Origin: Apoderus coryli
Taxonomy: Eukaryota; Arthropoda; Insecta; Coleoptera; Attelabidae
Direction: 5' to 3'
Length of the DNA: 64,000 nt
Assembly (NCBI GenBank): GCA_911728435.2
Contig: OU452198.1
Location: 31,091,902-31,155,901, forward strand
Within the stretch, counting starts at the first letter, position 1. Every line of letters begins with the position of its first letter. Under the pieces are notes generated by a model, which had not been told where the DNA came from, did not search any database, and saw only the letters and a list, made by a program, of their open reading frames with translations. Below, piece by piece: positions 8,505-19,724 of this stretch. The translations under genes were made by a program, and so were the position numbers.

Positions 8505-9725
8505 ATCTGTAGGGACAAGGACTGTGCCTTGAGGTACGCCTGCTTCTAAAGTTCTCGGTCGGGATAATGTGCTATTGATACGTACTTGGAAAGTCCTATC
8601 GGAAAGGTATGACTTTCGTAGCGTCAGTATATGTCCAGGTACGTTAAAGCAGTGCAGTTTGGCTAAAAGACCTTCGTGCCATACCTTGTCAAAAGCCTTT
8701 TCCATGTCAAGTAGTACCAGGTTAGTTACCTGGTGTCTGTTAAAAGCTAGTTTAGCATCATGGACGATCTTCGACGTTAGCATGGCAGTACTGTGGCCTG
8801 AGCTAAAACCGAATTGCTCCTGTGGCGTGAGTCTTAGTCTGTCATCTATTTTGTTTATTCTTGTCAGGATTATTTTTTCTGTGACTGGATAAGGTGTTAA
8901 GGAGGGAAATGGGTCGGTAACTATTGAGGTCTTGAGGAGGTTTACCAGGTTTGAGGAAGGGGATCACTATGGCGTCTTTCCACTTTTTAGGAAAGTACTG
9001 CAACTTCAAAATGGCATTTATGGTGTAAGTTATTTGGACCAGTGCTTTTCTGCTAAGGTTTTTGAGTAGCAAGTTGTCAATTGCATCTGGTCCTGGTGCT
9101 TTGTTATTAGGGAGTTTTTTAATAATTTGCAGCACCACGCCTGGGGTGGAGACCAGTTTTACCATTATGTTACGAGGACAGTCTGTAGTGGAAGGATTAC
9201 GAGAATATTCATTTTCAATGTCGGTATGTTGTGGTGTGGAATTGGGAAGAGGCGTATACACCCTGTATAGGTGATTTGCAATCGTCTCTACCTTCTCCCT
9301 GTCTGTTACTGAGTCCCTGTCCTTTACTATTACTATATTATTATTACTATCAGTGAATGTTCTCTTTAGTGCCAGTTTCCATATAGAATTGTCTCGTATG
9401 TTCAAGTCCCGTAAATTATCTGCCCACACTTTGTTCTTGTGTTGTTTTATTTTGTCAGATGTCGTATTTTGTAGCTCTTTGACCCGTTCTCTATCGATAG
9501 CATGCCTCGTACGCTGCCACCTTTTCCGAATACGATTCTTGAATTTCATTAGATTCAAGATGTCAGGTGGTAGCCTGTCTTGCGCCGGTCTTTGGTGCAC
9601 TTTTTTGAGCTACTATATCCCTAGTCTTTTGCATTATATGCGTCAGTTTGTCTATTTCCCTGTCTATGTCACGTGAAGTCCGTATGTCCATGTTCAGTGT
9701 TATTTGTCTGTCTAGTATTTAGTCC
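8505..9725 (-). mobile_element. Jockey-type LINE fragment in SET8 intron 3
   Basis: Antisense to SET8. The minus strand codes for an endonuclease-RT linker and the first RT blocks. Visible are KAPGPDAIDNLLLKNLSRKA, SYRPISLLNTL, LVLLDMEKAFDKVWHEGLL (motif A) and LEAGVPQGT (motif B). It is cut right after motif B, so the catalytic YADD block and the 3' end are missing, and a frame break separates 8842 from 8783. Loss of both ends means it is a relic rather than a simple 5'-truncated insertion. Confidence 0.8.
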
Positions 9726-9842
9726 AGTCTGTGTTTTTGTAGGCAAAAATAACTATTACATATTTCAGCATTAAAAATTAGGAATAATATAACAAAATAA
9801 AAAGTTATTTGTAGTTCTGCTAATTCCAGTCTTTTGTTTCAG

Positions 9843-10033
9843 GTACGGTGTTTTGGAGGCAAAGGTCGTGGGGTAGTGGCTGCTAAAGAATTTAAGAAAG
9901 GCGAGTTTGTTGTCGAGTATTCTGGTGATTTAATAGATATCATGGAGGCACGGTTGAGGGAAGATAAATACGCCCAGAACGAAAATGCTGGATGTTATAT
10001 GTATTATTTTAAGCATAATAATCAACAGTATTG
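9843..10033 (+). CDS. KMT5A: PR-Set7/SET8 exon 4 (SET domain, first half)
   Basis: Acceptor TTTTGTTTCAG at 9842; donor TATTG|GTATGT at 10033. It codes 63 residues plus two bases: GKGRGVVAAKEFKKGEFVVE, then YSGDLIDIMEARLREDKYAQ and CYMYYFKHNNQQYW/C. GKGRGV and GEFVVEY-GDLI form the first half of the SET fold, and CYMYYF is the PR-Set7 signature that builds the cofactor and lysine channel. The enzyme puts a single methyl group on lysine 20 of histone H4 and acts in chromatin compaction, the cell cycle and DNA repair. The exon is intact and matches the family in length. Confidence 0.95.
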
Positions 10034-10500
10034 GTATGTTTAAGTTCATTTTATTAATTTTGAAAATTTTGTAACTTATTTATTTTAAGTAAGTTTAACC
10101 CTGTATATATTTTCTTTAAACAATTTATTTTGCGCAAAATAAATCAGGTGATTTCCAATTTTTTCAAACAATAGATATTGTTGTAAGAACAGATATGGAA
10201 AAGTTTAAACTGAAAACAGCTAATCACGAGGTCAAGCGGTCATATCAACGTCAACAACTATAATTATTTAGTATCGCTGGGTATACGTATACTGTGCAAA
10301 GAGTACATCGGACCAGGGTAACTATTTGGTGGCCATTTTGAACCTTAATACTCTGTAAAACAGCAAAACATAAACAAAATAGGTTATGAAGTACCCCGAG
10401 ACAGGCGTTGTTGCAATAACACCTAAAGCATGTAGAAACGCAAACTGCGCAAGCGTAAAAAACTAGAACCAGTTCAAATTCTCCTTCGCGAACGAAGCTC
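10034..10500. other. SET8 intron 4, left part
   Basis: No gene. Contains a palindromic GTATACGTATAC at about 10280 and a GC-richer stretch 10380-10490 with AACGCAAACTGCGCAAGCG; neither was assigned to a family. A (TA)n tract lies at about 10650-10680 within the following LINE tail. Confidence 0.4.
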
Positions 10501-11935
10501 GAAATAAATATATATTTGTCAAAAAATTAAAAATAATTTGTAGACATACATCAACAAACAAAACAAGAATAATAATTAATACATACAGGTACATCGTCAA
10601 ACAAATCAATTAAGAAACTTAAAGTAAATTAAGTAAATATTCTACAGTTCAATATATATACATATATATATATATACAAAACACACAATACAAACTACTA
10701 TCCAGTGTGTGAATCGCTGAAAAATTAATGCACATTAAAAAAGTCACCTACTGTATAAAAAGCTTTTTCTAACAAATACGTTTTTAGAGCTTTACGGAAT
10801 CGAGAAAGGAATGATAGCAATTTGATTTCCATTGGCAGATGGTTGTGCATTTTTTTTTGCATTGTATAGGATCGAGCTTTTGATTAATTCGGAGGATGGG
10901 GCTGGCAGATAAAGATCATGTTCGGAGTTTCTAAGCAGATAGTTATGGAATGGTCTTTCAGAGACATCTGACAGGTGTTTGCGGATTAAGCAGACCGATT
11001 CCAATATGAATAAGGAAGGTAGTGTTAGTATTTTAAATTTTCTGAAGAAGTCCTGGCAATGGGCTCTATAGTGCTATCTCATAGAGTATCGTATAGCTCT
11101 TTTTTGTAATCTAAAAATACGCCCCAATTGCGTTGCACAGCATGTACCCCAGAATGGGAGGGCGTATCGAAGATGGGATTCGAAGAGTGAAAAGTAGACT
11201 GTTATGGAAGTTGACAAGTTAAGTTCTTTGGAAACTGATCTTAACGCAAAACAGGCAGAGCTTAATTTTTTTGATAACGCATCAATGTGCAACTTCCACT
11301 TCCAGCTGTCAACAACAAGGCTCAGAAACTTCACAGAAGAAACGACGTCAATAGTGGAATTATTAAATTCAAAAGACTGCAGCGCACCTTTATATGACAC
11401 AGATTTTGTTTTCGCAGTGTTCAAGCACAACAGGTTAGAGTCAAACCATGATTTGATGGTGATTAAGTCTTTGGATATGATACTATGAAGAGCCACACTA
11501 TCCGGGCCGCACCAAGTGAAACTAGTATCATCAGCAAAGAGACATACTTTACCGCTGATGTCTAGGCACGTAATGTCGTTGATAAATAGCAAAAACAAAA
11601 TAGGACCCAACACCGAACCCTGTGGAACTCCACAATCCATCGGCCTGCAAGAAGACACAGCCGCATTGACCCTCATACACTGACTTCTGTTGCTAAGGTA
11701 CGACTTAAACCATCCCAGTGGAACCCCCCGAATTCCGTAGTGCTGTATCTTGTTAATTAGGATGTTTTGACTTACACAGTCGAATGCTTTGGAGAAATCA
11801 CAGAAAATTGATGCTGTAAAGTGGAGATTGTTCAAGTTGTAGTAAACATTGTTGAAGACGGAGAATATAGCATCATTAGTGCATTTGTTAGCTAAAAATC
11901 CAAATTGGTGGCTAGTTAATACTTCATCAAGCTAA
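10500..11935 (-). mobile_element. Second LINE fragment, in SET8 intron 4
   Basis: Antisense to SET8. The minus strand from 11835 to 11074 is open for 253 codons: FCDFSKAFDCVSQNILINKI (motif A), DCGVPQGSVLGPILFLLFIN (B), VCLFADDTS (C, catalytic Asp pair present), then the thumb region ending LQKRAIRYSMR. After a frame break, 11004-10792 adds the usual carboxy tail (HDLYLPAPSS). The element is cut at its 5' side near 11935, before the palm start; 3' end set at about 10500 from sequence character only. Jockey/CR1 group by motif style. Confidence 0.8.
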
Positions 11936-11973
11936 TAATAGATTTAATATTTATGTGTGAATTTTGCTTTTAG

Positions 11974-12141
11974 TATCGATGCAACAGCTGAAAGCGGACG
12001 ATTAGGTCGATTGGTAAACCATTCCAGGAACGGTAATCTCCTAACCCGGACAATAGTGATTGACAAAAAGCCACGACTAGTGTTGATTGCCAAAGAAAAT
12101 ATTAAGACTGGGGAAGAAATTCTCTACGATTATGGAGATAG
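11974..12141 (+). CDS. KMT5A: PR-Set7/SET8 exon 5 (SET domain, catalytic half)
   Basis: Acceptor TTGCTTTTAG at 11973, donor ATAG|GTATAT at 12141. Spliced to exon 4 the junction codon becomes TGT (Cys), giving YWYC-type reading QYCIDATAESGRLGRLVNHS, close to the family's YCVDAT-E-NRLGRL-NHS. NHS carries the Asn-His pair that binds S-adenosylmethionine. The exon then codes LVLIAKENIKTGEEILYDYG with the catalytic Tyr of the YDYG motif. All residues expected for activity are present. Phase to the terminal exon at 14310 completes Asp-Arg-Ser. Confidence 0.95.
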
Positions 12142-12355
12142 GTATATATCAAACATAAATAATTTATTGGGCGGACAACTCAACTTTCAAAACCCTGATA
12201 ATATTATTCGTAGTTTCATCTCAGTGATGAAAAAAAAAGGCAAAACTCCACCAAATAAATTTCATATAAATATCGTTAGTCGTTCTTTACAGCCAGACAT
12301 GTTTCGAGACTAGACCAGTCGTCGATGGCAAATATTTAAAAAATTTGAAAACACT

Positions 12356-12910
12356 ATGGGGTAAAAAAAGAAAATTTTGTGGCTTAGCGGACAAAATGAC
12401 TGGTTTTACCTACACAAGGGATTTTGTTTAATTTAGCAGGGCCTCAGTCTAATTAAGTAGAACCAGACCGAAGCATGGGTCGACAGATACTGACGAATTC
12501 GTTTCGCTCTTATTGTGAGCTCGTCAGAGTACCATATTCATTGCCCATCTACAATATCGGCCTGTATTTAAGCACAGTGGGATATACAACAGTAGATATA
12601 TGTAAAGACGTACCATCTACATACACATAGTAATGCATATCCCACCATACAGAGGCCGAACAAATCTAATGTATAGGTAACAGAAGCCGTAAAAATAGAA
12701 AATAAAATAATGTAAACACAAAACGCTAGCAGGAGACCATTTATCCTTCTAACAGCACCAAAAATATTTTGGTATCAGCAACGCTTCGGACGGTGGTCTC
12801 CAAGCAATCGGTTGTCGATCTTAAATGCCAAATAATGAAAACTACAAAATTCATATTGTAGGTAAAACCAGTCATTTTGTCCGCTATGTCCCAAAATTTT
12901 CTTTTTACGA
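12356..12910. mobile_element. MITE with about 45-bp terminal inverted repeats
   Basis: The stretch around 12362-12405 (core AGCGGACAAAATGACTGGTT) is repeated in reverse at about 12862-12909. The interior has no coding capacity. All array units downstream carry only the right part of this element from the position equal to 12621, so the intact MITE marks the source locus of the array. Confidence 0.75.
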
Positions 12911-13079
12911 GTATTATATTTGCGGACACAAATTCATATTGTGCTATGGGGTATTTTTATTTACAAGGTTCGAAGATTCTATTGGAGTCTGGAAATACAT
13001 TCATGTTAGTCAGCTAGTGGCTGCTTAAGTGTATATAGATGAACTTGCCGTTTTGTGAAAAAAATATATTTAATATGTT

Positions 13080-14216
13080 ATTTAACTTATTTATAAATGA
13101 TATCAAGCAGTGTTTCATTCACAGTGAATTCAGGCTCTTCGCCGACGACCTGAAGTGTTACCGGCGTATCGGAGGTCCCACAGATTGTTATCTTCTGCAG
13201 GAGGATGTTGTGAGATTTGTGCATTGGTGTGAGTTGCATGGTATGACTTTAAATGTTTCTAAGTGCTTTTGCGTAAATTTCAACCGAACCAGGAGACCTC
13301 TTTTGTATGAATATTTTGTCGACCATTCAGTCCTAAAATACAAATCTTCGGTCAAGGATCTGGGAGTTTACCTGGACACTTCCTTGAGCTTTGTGGATCA
13401 CATCAGGCACTCGACTTCCAGGTCTCTGAAAGTGTTGGGCTTCATAAAGCGTTGCTCGGTTGATTTCAGTAATGTGAATACTATTAGAATTTTGTTCACG
13501 ACGCTCGTCAGACCACATTTGGAGTATGCCTCGGCGGTTTGGACCCCGTCATACGGTTGCCATTCTGCCCGAGTTGAGAGCGTTCAGCGGCGTTTCCTTA
13601 GGTATGTTCACTTTAAGCTTGGTCGTCCGCGTCCTATCGATTTTGTGTTCGATTACGGAACAATGATGAGCGAGCTGGGGCTTACGACATTGAGTGATCG
13701 CAGGGTCGTCAGAGATCTTTTAATACTTTATAAGCTTTTGAACAATATGGTATCGTCTTCTTATTTGTTGTCCAATATTCATTTTCATGTACCGTCTAGG
13801 AACAATAGATACTCTCACCTTTTCCACGAGGAATTTCACCTTACAAATTACGGAGGAAATAATTTTGTCCCTAGAGTGGCCAGGATGGCGAATTCTTGCT
13901 TAAGCGTTGATTTCTTTGCGCCTATAAGTGAATTTATTCGCCGTTTGAAATGTGAGCGTCGTGACGGCAGTTTTGCGTAAGTCGATCGATGCCTGTTGCG
14001 TTGACGATCATGGTATTCCTTTTATTCCTGGCGTGGGTCTTGCGAATAGCTTTAGTATAACTTGAATTATGTTTAAATTGTCTACTTATTGTGCAATTTA
14101 AAGTTTCTTAGGTTTTGTAAAATTGTTGAATTTGTGTAGTATTGCATGGAATTATATTTGTTATATTATATTGTATGCTGTATAAATGGACTTTGTCCGT
14201 GAATAAATAAATAAAT
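13080..14216 (+). mobile_element. LINE insertion with target-site duplication
   Basis: Present only in unit 1; units at 28576, 36310, 45431 and 60501 show the empty site. The 8-bp AATATGTT at 13072-13079 is repeated at 14217-14224. The plus strand is open from 13039 to 13980 and codes for the RT from just before motif C (FRLFADDLKC) through the thumb and carboxy tail (RRFLRYVHFKLG, NSCLSVDFF). It is 5' truncated, ends in an (AATA)n tail and sits in the last intron of SET8, sense strand. Jockey/CR1-like. The uninterrupted frame and clean duplication mark it as young. Confidence 0.92.
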
Positions 14217-14309
14217 AATATGTTTAAAAACTTAAAATTAAGAAATCATATAACATTTTTAATATGAGATGATGTAATCAATAATTGGAAATGATTTTTG
14301 ATTTTTCAG

Positions 14310-14352
14310 ATCCAAGGAATCACTCAAACACCATCCATGGTTGGCCTACTAG
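14310..14352 (+). CDS. KMT5A: PR-Set7/SET8 terminal exon (copy 1, colinear with the gene)
   Basis: Acceptor GATTTTTCAG at 14309. The exon completes AGA (Arg) from exon 5 and codes SKESLKHHPWLAY then TAG. Together with exon 5 this gives YDYGDRSKESLKHHPWLAY, the family's closing segment (YDYGDRSK--I--HPWLK-), in which His-Pro-Trp packs against the active site. Only this copy lies next to the other exons; four more copies lie downstream at 29117, 36529, 45972 and 61042, all with the same acceptor and coding sequence. Confidence 0.95.
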
Positions 14353-14940
14353 CATATTTATATTCAAGTTTTGTTGATTTTTTTTTTGTTTTGTGATGTA
14401 GGGTTCTAGTTTATGGGGTAAATTATAATTAAATCGAATTTTTACTTAACTATTACTTATACTATATATTTTAGACTTGTTGATTACTCTGATTTGAATG
14501 ATTCAGTATTTTTTGTTTTAAATGATAAGAAAATCTCAGATGATAAACTAAGTACATCAGACTACTCTTAATTAATTAATTTATTATTCTAGTATTTTAT
14601 GGTTCTTGACAAAGCTTTTTTGTAAATAAATTTGTGATTGATATTATGAATTCAACTGTTTTCTTTTCTTAAAAAACTTTCATGTGTTACATACTACAGT
14701 GGCGGATATTTATAATTATACACCTCGTGTCAACAACGGTATACGCAGAATCCTGACTGTTTCCGACGCTTGTGAAAACAAACCTATAGCAGCGTAAATA
14801 TAAGAGACAGTATATCTACTCCTCGTCGGTACCCTTTGTGGAGCGTTTACAGAGAGATGCCGCGTATCGGGACATGCTACAATAGAAAATAGGCCAGAAA
14901 GCAAAATATGGGGGCATCTAAATAAATAAATAGAAAGGAC
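14353..14940 (+). other. 3' flank of SET8 terminal exon, duplicated in all units
   Basis: Probable 3' UTR. AATAAA at 14625-14630 is the first good polyadenylation signal. Within it, GGG|GTAAAT near 14416 to TATTTTAG near 14475 has the form of a 55-60 bp insect intron. Joining across it gives a short frame from ATG: MGLVDYSDLNDSVFFV to SDYS and a stop. I cannot say whether that is real. From 14716 to 14904 a 62-codon frame on the minus strand recurs in units 2, 4 and 5 but has no protein character. Confidence 0.4.
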
Positions 14941-14944
14941 TTTA

Positions 14945-15830
14945 TTTTTAACTCGGCGAGAGTCAGCTAACCGAGCATGTAAATTATAACACTTAGCTTC
15001 GCGTTATCTGAAGAAGTACCGAAATAAATGAGGTTTGACTTTTTGGGGTTAATTTTAATTCAACATTGCAATCAACAATATTGCTCTATATTATGTAGCG
15101 TTTGATTGAGATTAGCTTCAGCGGTAACAGAACCACTCCGGTCGTAAGTCACATAGACCTGTGTATCGTCCGCATACTGGTGCATATCACAAGCTGTCAA
15201 ACAGCCCACCATATCCACTGTGAATAAAACAAATAGTAGAGGTCCCAGTATCGACCCCTGGGGAACTCCCCTCTCTAGCGGAAGGCATTTCGAATGCCTA
15301 CCATTGATAAAAACACCTGCGAGCGATCATGTAAATAGTCTTTCAAAAAATTAACAGTAATTTGCTCAAAACCCAAATAGCTTAATTTCCGGCATAACAA
15401 CCGGTGATCAATAATATCAAACGCCTTACTAAAATCAAGAGCGACTGTTTCCTTTCTATCTACAGTTAATATAATATCGTCCAAAACTTTGGTTAAAGCC
15501 GTTGCCGTGCCTAATTCTCTCCGGAAGGCGGACTGACATGAAGGGAGAAGATTAAACTCACTTAAAAACCCCGCAATTTGTTTGTAAATTACTTTCTCAA
15601 ATATTTTTGAAAATAACGACAATAAGCTAATATGTCTTAAATCAGAAAATTCATTTACAACCGACACCTTCGGAAGGGGCAAGACAACAGCCTTCTTCCA
15701 GTCGGAAGAAAATACTCCATTCTGAATGCAATGATTAAATATGTGTGTTAGAATCGGAATTATTGTGGGGCAACACATCCTAATCATATCCAAATTAATT
15801 TTGTCCGCTCCAGTTGCCCTCGACTTCAGT
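14945..15830 (-). pseudogene. RT relic of a LINE, unit 1 copy
   Basis: Minus strand in several frames: VLPLPKVSVVNEFSDLRHIS, then VALDFSKAFDIIDHRLLCRK (motif A), a frame change, GVPQGSILGPLL-like block near 15245 and HQYADDTQVYVTYDRSG (motif C) near 15170, then INPKKSNLIYFGTSSD. The same relic is present in units 2, 4 and 5, so its decay largely predates the array. In unit 3 it is deleted between two copies of ATCTA. Confidence 0.85.
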
Positions 15831-15930
15831 TCCCCGATACCGGTGAATACGTCGGAATCTATGCACGCATGTTTAAAAATTATTCTTACGAGGGCGGTAA
15901 AAATTGGAATTGTATATTCGTTGTTATTTA

Positions 15931-16655
15931 TAGTATATTAAGTATAAAGGGCGGTAAAGCATTCGTTGCAGCCCGCCGCTGTATAGACGCACGAGTGAGC
16001 GAAGCGAGCGAGGGCAGCTATATAGCGAAGGGCTGCAGCGGCTTTACCGCCAGTGGTGCTTACAACTGTTTTTCGCCTGCCTCTTCATACTACAATATTA
16101 AACCAAAAGAACTTTATTTTAATAATTAATTATTACTGTTATGAACTGACAGTTTTTGACAGAAATTAATGGGAGTATTTTTTGACGTACATGATAATAG
16201 GCGTTATCCTTTGACAAACTCAGATCAGATAAACTTATGTGACAGGCTCACATGTCAGTGTTGAGTATTTTAAATGTAGAAAGAAACTGTCAAATTATTA
16301 TCTGAGCGTGTACGCTATAGAAATTTGATTTTAGAATCTTAGGTATATTTCGATACTACAATAATAATTAAAAAGTAATTACTAATTAATAATGGACAAA
16401 TTTAAATAATTAAATGAGTTTAGCGGAATGGCAAACGACTACCTAAGTAAACTTTCTCAATTAATTGTCAACTTATCCTCTAGATGGAATGCACATGAAG
16501 TTAAGTGAGTGAAAACTACTGATGTTAACGTTATTATTGGAAATCTAACAGTAGCGCCATCTATGAAAAAAAATTAAAATGAGCGGGCGCTAACTGGTCA
16601 TTTACCGCCCGCATATGCGGGCGGTAAAACTCTGTTTAAGTGCAGGCAGGCGAAA
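15931..16655. mobile_element. 725-bp composite insertion seen only in unit 1
   Basis: Unit 2 reads straight through this point (GTTATTTAAATTAAGTAG at about 30742). The insertion holds a hairpin-like GC-rich part (15948-16052) bounded by GGGCGGTAAAGC and GCTTTACCGCC with a GAGCGAAGCGAGCGAGGGC run inside. It also holds a probable MITE of about 590 bp bounded by TTTTTCGCCTGCCT (about 16071) and its reverse complement (about 16645). A segment at 16195-16300 resembles sequence at 20530-20630 of the array unit. No coding. Confidence 0.7.
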
Positions 16656-16804
16656 AAATTAAGTAGATAATTTTTAAATTAAAACCATTGGTACATAAAA
16701 GCTTTTTTTTTATTTATTTTACACAAAATTACGGATGTTTCATTTTTACCAAAAAATATAACAAAGATATAGGTACTTACAAAAGAAAAATAAATTGGAT
16801 ATAT

Positions 16805-17084
16805 ACTACTTGGAGGGCAGTGGATTGGTCGCGCGGGTCCACAGTCATGGCCACCCAGGTCGCCAGATTTAAATCCTTTGGATTATTTCCTTTGGGGTCA
16901 TTTAAAGTCGCTGGTTTATAAAACTCCAGTCAATACTGAAGCCGAATTATGTCAGCGCATACGGGATTCATGCAATCAAATAAGACATACTCCTGGAATA
17001 TTTCAGCGTGTTCGGCAATCGATGATAAGGCGAGCTAATGCTTGCATCGAAGTTGAAGGTGGACATTTTCAACAACTATTATAA
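16805..17084 (+). pseudogene. Mariner-type transposase tail, unit 1 copy
   Basis: The plus strand reads WPPRSPDLNPLDYFLWGHLK (third catalytic Asp region), with one frame shift, then SLVYKTPVNTEAELCQRIRD and the tail SMIRRANACIEVEGGHFQQL before a stop at 17084. The amino two-thirds are absent. The same relic is at 30906-31175 in unit 2; units 3 to 5 lack it. Confidence 0.8.
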
Positions 17085-17785
17085 ATTTATCTTTATTTGT
17101 TGTTATGTTGTTAAGTTCTTAATCGCTTTATTAAAAAAGTATTTTTTGTCAAAGTATAATTAATAATACCTCTTTGTCTTGTCTTAGGAATTTATTTCCA
17201 CCACTGAACTTCAATATTAGCAATAGTAAATAAGATTCAATTAGCATTTTACTATTATAAAAAATACTGCCAAATCTCAACGAATTTGGGTAAAACGTAA
17301 TTCGCAACGAGATTCGCAATAATTCTGTAAAAGTGATTTTTAAAATTATTCAGGGACATGCATTTAAGTGGTTTTATTTTTTTTTCTCGAAAACGATGCA
17401 CGATACAAAAAAATATCAAGAGACATTAAAGTTGTATTTTTAATGGCTTAATCCAAAAATTATTTTTTTAATTTTAAAAAGTCAGTGGCGCACATTTTTT
17501 TTATTTTTATTCGTGAAACTGCCTTTTACGACGCCACTGGAAGTCATAATCAACAATTAATTGGTGCTAACTTAGCGTCTTATCATAGTCCATAAAACTG
17601 CCAAATTTCAACAAAACAGGTGTTTGAGACATTAATAAATAAATGTAAAAAAAAATTTTTTTTTGACACCCTGTATCTTGAAAACTATACATTTCCGGAC
17701 ACCTGCTTATATGAACTTTTTACCTTAAAATCACTCAAAGAATCACCCCCTGAAGTTTGGCCAGATACTTAATTAACACCCTGTA

Positions 17786-18253
17786 TACGAATTGCTTGTT
17801 ACATAAAGCAACAAGACTTTATGTTGGAAATTTGTTTCACACTACCATGCTTTCAACAGACGGCCGTTTCGTCGATCCACGACTCATCAGTGGTGATCGG
17901 CAGGCAGTGTGACCCAAATTTCCAACATTTACGAAAAGCTTATACTAGCACGAGAAATGATTGAGAGAGAAATGTTTTTTGCGACATCTAGCGTGAGCAG
18001 GCAATATGCCCGGTGAAACACAGTTCACAAACGATTTCACAAATTTCCAACATAACTGAAAGTCTTGTTGCTTTATGTAACAAGCAATTCGTAAATAAAG
18101 CCTCCCCGCTAGGGGATTCGGGCGCATCTAGTGTTGGCAATATGATATAATGGAGTTATTACTTCTTGTCCCGCCATCGATTGTGAACTGTGTGTCACCG
18201 GGCATATTGCCTGCTCACGCTAGATGTCGCCAAAACATCTCTCTCTCTCTCAA
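17786..18253. repeat. Two interlocked foldback repeats, unit 1 copy
   Basis: One pair has arms TACGAATTGCTTGTTACATA (17786) and its reverse complement ending 18093. The second has arms with GCGACATCTAGCGTGAGCAG (17981) and the reverse complement ending about 18232, edged by GAGAGAG/CTCTCTC. Arms are 50 bp or more. The second foldback is also found at 24390-24690, exactly at the centre of the big palindrome, and in unit 2 at 32060-32354. Confidence 0.75.
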
Positions 18254-18324
18254 TAAATATACAATTTATATAGACCTTTAATCGAGCAGCTATATTGTAT
18301 ATACACTAAATACATGTTATTATA

Positions 18325-18598
18325 CAAGGTGTTTCAAAAAAAGCTGACCAAAATTTGTGAGCGAATTGGGGACATCTAATCATGAAAAAAACCTAAATTG
18401 TAATTTTTCGAAAAGTCCTTATACAGGGTGTTAAAGATGACTGCCTGAGGACGATTTTTTGAAATATTTTCGAAACGAGTAAAAATAAATTAACCAAATG
18501 TAGCATATTTATTCACATAGTTAAATGTCGTAAACTGACATGAAATTGAATAAAAAAGGATGACCATAGGCGGATTAACGTGGGGGGGGATAATTTAA
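18325..18598 (+). mobile_element. Truncated foldback element at the inversion breakpoint
   Basis: Left end of the CAAGGTGTTTCAAAAA element, broken at 18598 where GGGGATAATTTAACT joins ATGGCGTATCACC. In other units those two halves are kilobases apart and in opposite orientation, so 18598 is a rearrangement junction. It lies beside a G run of eight. Confidence 0.8.
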
Positions 18599-18619
18599 CT
18601 ATGGCGTATCACCTCTGTA

Positions 18620-19500
18620 AATGCGTCCCACATATTATGATACATCCTGTATAATATGTAAATGTCTCTCTTCTGTATCCATGATTACTCAAAAACCACT
18701 CCACATATTTTAACCAAATTTGATAACAAAAATACTACATGATATATTTAGGTGGTGATTAACTTTTCGGAAACATTGAGCGTAGGCATGGGGTTTAAAA
18801 AAGGGTTAAAAAATTTTAAAAAATCATAGTTCTTAAACTTATCCGAAATATTGAATTATGTTTCATAGATTTAATAGAATATAACCTAAAACATTTAGCA
18901 TAAAAATTAGATTACATTGACGTTCCAAAATAGTGTAAAAAGGGGTCGAAAAACTAAAAGAAAACATATTGCCTACTTATTTATAGCTTTGATACAATAT
19001 ATCCTATGACAAGAAAGCTGCAAACGCCAAACAGTGAACAAGAAGTATACATTCAACAATATGGATATAGGCAAGAGCCCAGCTGCACTTTATTAATGTG
19101 CGTCCGCAAAAATTCCACTGGAAACTGGCTAAATACCTGCTGGTGAAGGCCGATATCAAACAACAACTTATGAAATGTGTCATAAAAAACTTGCTTACAT
19201 AAGCGTACGTAAATACTGGAAAAGGGATGAAAATAAAGGATATTTCGACTTTAAAAGTGATGTTAAAAATAACGACAAAAATTAATATAGGCGTCCGTGA
19301 AAAATCTAAAAAAGGGTCAGAAAAATCTGTATCCACGATAACTCAAAAACCACTTAACGGATTTTAACTAAATTTCGTATACAAATTCGACACGATATTT
19401 CTAGGTACTGATTAACTTTTGGAAAACATAAACTTATTCGAAATATGGAATAATTTTTCATAGCTAAAAGCTGTATAGATAGTATAGTACGATTCTCATA
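18620..19500 (-). repeat. Tandem-repeat block (about 140-bp monomers), palindrome left arm
   Basis: Repeated phrases such as CTCAAAAACCACTTAACGGA, ATTCGAAATATTGAATAATT-like runs and GCGTAGGCATGGGGTTTAAA recur with spacing near 140 bp. The same family forms a longer array at 50697-52650 inside the large transposon and recurs in opposite orientation at 27960-28330, 44500-45190 and 59570-60250. No coding capacity, although a 109-codon frame arises by chance. Confidence 0.65.
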
Positions 19501-19724
19501 ATTGCCATTTATAGCCTCTCTCGTGGTCCTCTCAATTTTTTTTAGGGGTTGAGAAATAAACGATAGTCGCTGGGGCTATATCTTGTGAATATGTTGTATC
19601 GGCGAACAATTTAAATTTCAATTCGATGAACGGATGCGTTTTCAGTCATTTCTTCGTCCTTCAAAAATTGCTTGGTACTTTCTCGACACCCAAAGCAGTA
19701 CCACAGTTTACTATACAGTTACTT

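Noticed and set aside
10500..11935. RT frame in SET8 intron 4 as a domesticated host gene
   Set aside because: Truncated at the 5' side, frame-broken before the tail, and of the same type as other LINE relics nearby.
12741..13028. Overlapping 61-67 codon frames on both strands, repeated in every unit
   Set aside because: They overlie the terminal repeat of a MITE, overlap each other on opposite strands and vary with indels between units; repeat by-product, not genes.
14716..14904. 62-codon minus-strand frame repeated in units 1, 2, 4 and 5
   Set aside because: Conserved only because the unit is duplicated; no start context, no motif, and interrupted by a MITE in unit 3.
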